Assembly: GCA_050180745.1 (NCBI GenBank)
Contig: JBFXDW010000019.1
Coordinates: 1 to 23,127 of the forward strand
Direction of reading: 5' to 3'
Source of the DNA: JBFXDW01 sp050180745
GTDB taxonomy: Bacteria; Pseudomonadota; Alphaproteobacteria; UBA9219
Length of the DNA: 23,127 bases
Shown here: piece by piece, positions 22,898-23,127 of the stretch
How positions within the stretch are numbered: position 1 is the first letter of the stretch
Layout: every line of letters begins with the position of its first letter
Program-made: the position numbers and the translations under genes
The notes under the pieces: generated by a model
The model's database searches: none
What the model was told of the DNA's origin: nothing
Seen by the model: only the letters and a program-made list of their open reading frames with translations

Positions 22898-23127
22898 ATG
22901 ATGAATCTAATTGAAGAACATGCGCCTTTTCTTGATGAGACGGAAGTAACTCCATCCGGCGACCTGCGCAGCACACAACGTGCTAACACGGCAGATCGAG
23001 CTCTATATTGTGCATCTACAGTTAGTGACGCTTGTGTGCGCGCTTGTTTAGAATATATTCCTTCTGAGAAGTTGTTTGGAACGCTGGTTGAGAAAACTTT
23101 GTTTAGGGTTGCTTCACAGCGTCTTTG
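22898..23127 (+). CDS. Hypothetical protein, partial (runs off right edge)
   Basis: From ATG 22898 (or the adjacent ATG at 22901) the frame stays open for 76 codons to the window end. The product begins MMNLIEEHAPFLDETEV and continues with a cysteine-containing helical stretch (YCASTVSDACVRACLEYIP, about 38-56). GGGA lies about 9 bases upstream. I recognise no family. The open frame, codon choice and same-strand position after the J-domain gene support a real gene; its length and function are unknown. Confidence 0.55.
   Translation, partial: MMNLIEEHAPFLDETEVTPSGDLRSTQRANTADRALYCASTVSDACVRACLEYIPSEKLFGTLVEKTLFRVASQRL

Overview
The window looks like ordinary chromosome from an alphaproteobacterium. 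Supporting features are the block bamE / DUF177 / rpmF / plsX / fabH, an LdtR-like MarR regulator, a TadV/CpaA-type prepilin peptidase, and overlapping queA-tgt with a separate gluQ. GC content looks intermediate by eye. I cannot name a genus; Rhodospirillales- or Micavibrio-like lineages would fit but are a guess. I see no phage, plasmid, CRISPR, tRNA or rRNA genes and no complete insertion sequence.

Layout, left to right. (1) 1-3707, mostly minus strand: a prepilin peptidase cut by the left edge, rsmD and rluB (ATGA overlap), then tadA on the plus strand and purD on the minus strand. (2) 3708-9838: xseA (+), then a minus-strand run of tgt, queA, a DUF21/CBS/CorC_HlyC membrane protein and gluQ. 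Three of these act in tRNA queuosine metabolism: QueA and Tgt make Q-tRNA, and GluQ glutamylates Q in tRNA-Asp. (3) 9939-11597: fhs for one-carbon metabolism. (4) 11639-15117: bamE (-) opposite yceD, rpmF, plsX and fabH (+), joining outer-membrane assembly, ribosomal protein L32 and the start of phospholipid and fatty-acid synthesis. (5) 15347-17392: secG and pyrG. (6) 17397-21813, the least ordinary part: a degenerate EAL protein (-) faces a membrane PAS/degenerate HD-GYP protein (+). The latter is followed by an ABC-2 permease without its ATPase and a lipoprotein with a 12-residue tandem repeat. (7) 21829-23127: an LdtR-like MarR regulator (-), a J-domain-only protein (+) and an unrecognised gene running off the right edge.

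Almost all of the window is housekeeping. The best lead is the divergent pair at 17553-20211. Both proteins keep the outline of cyclic-di-GMP phosphodiesterase domains but have lost catalytic residues, which suggests binding or regulatory roles. The second theme is a set of short palindromic elements confined to intergenic spacers: 2284-2318, 5078-5181, 8914-8965, 11599-11630, 15116-15152 and 17397-17538. Several share sequence with one another. Two lie where I would expect different neighbours (fabH|secG and after pyrG).

No gene-free stretch exceeds 300 bases. The longest spacers are fabH-secG (about 230), CorC-gluQ (about 205) and MarR-J-domain (about 200).
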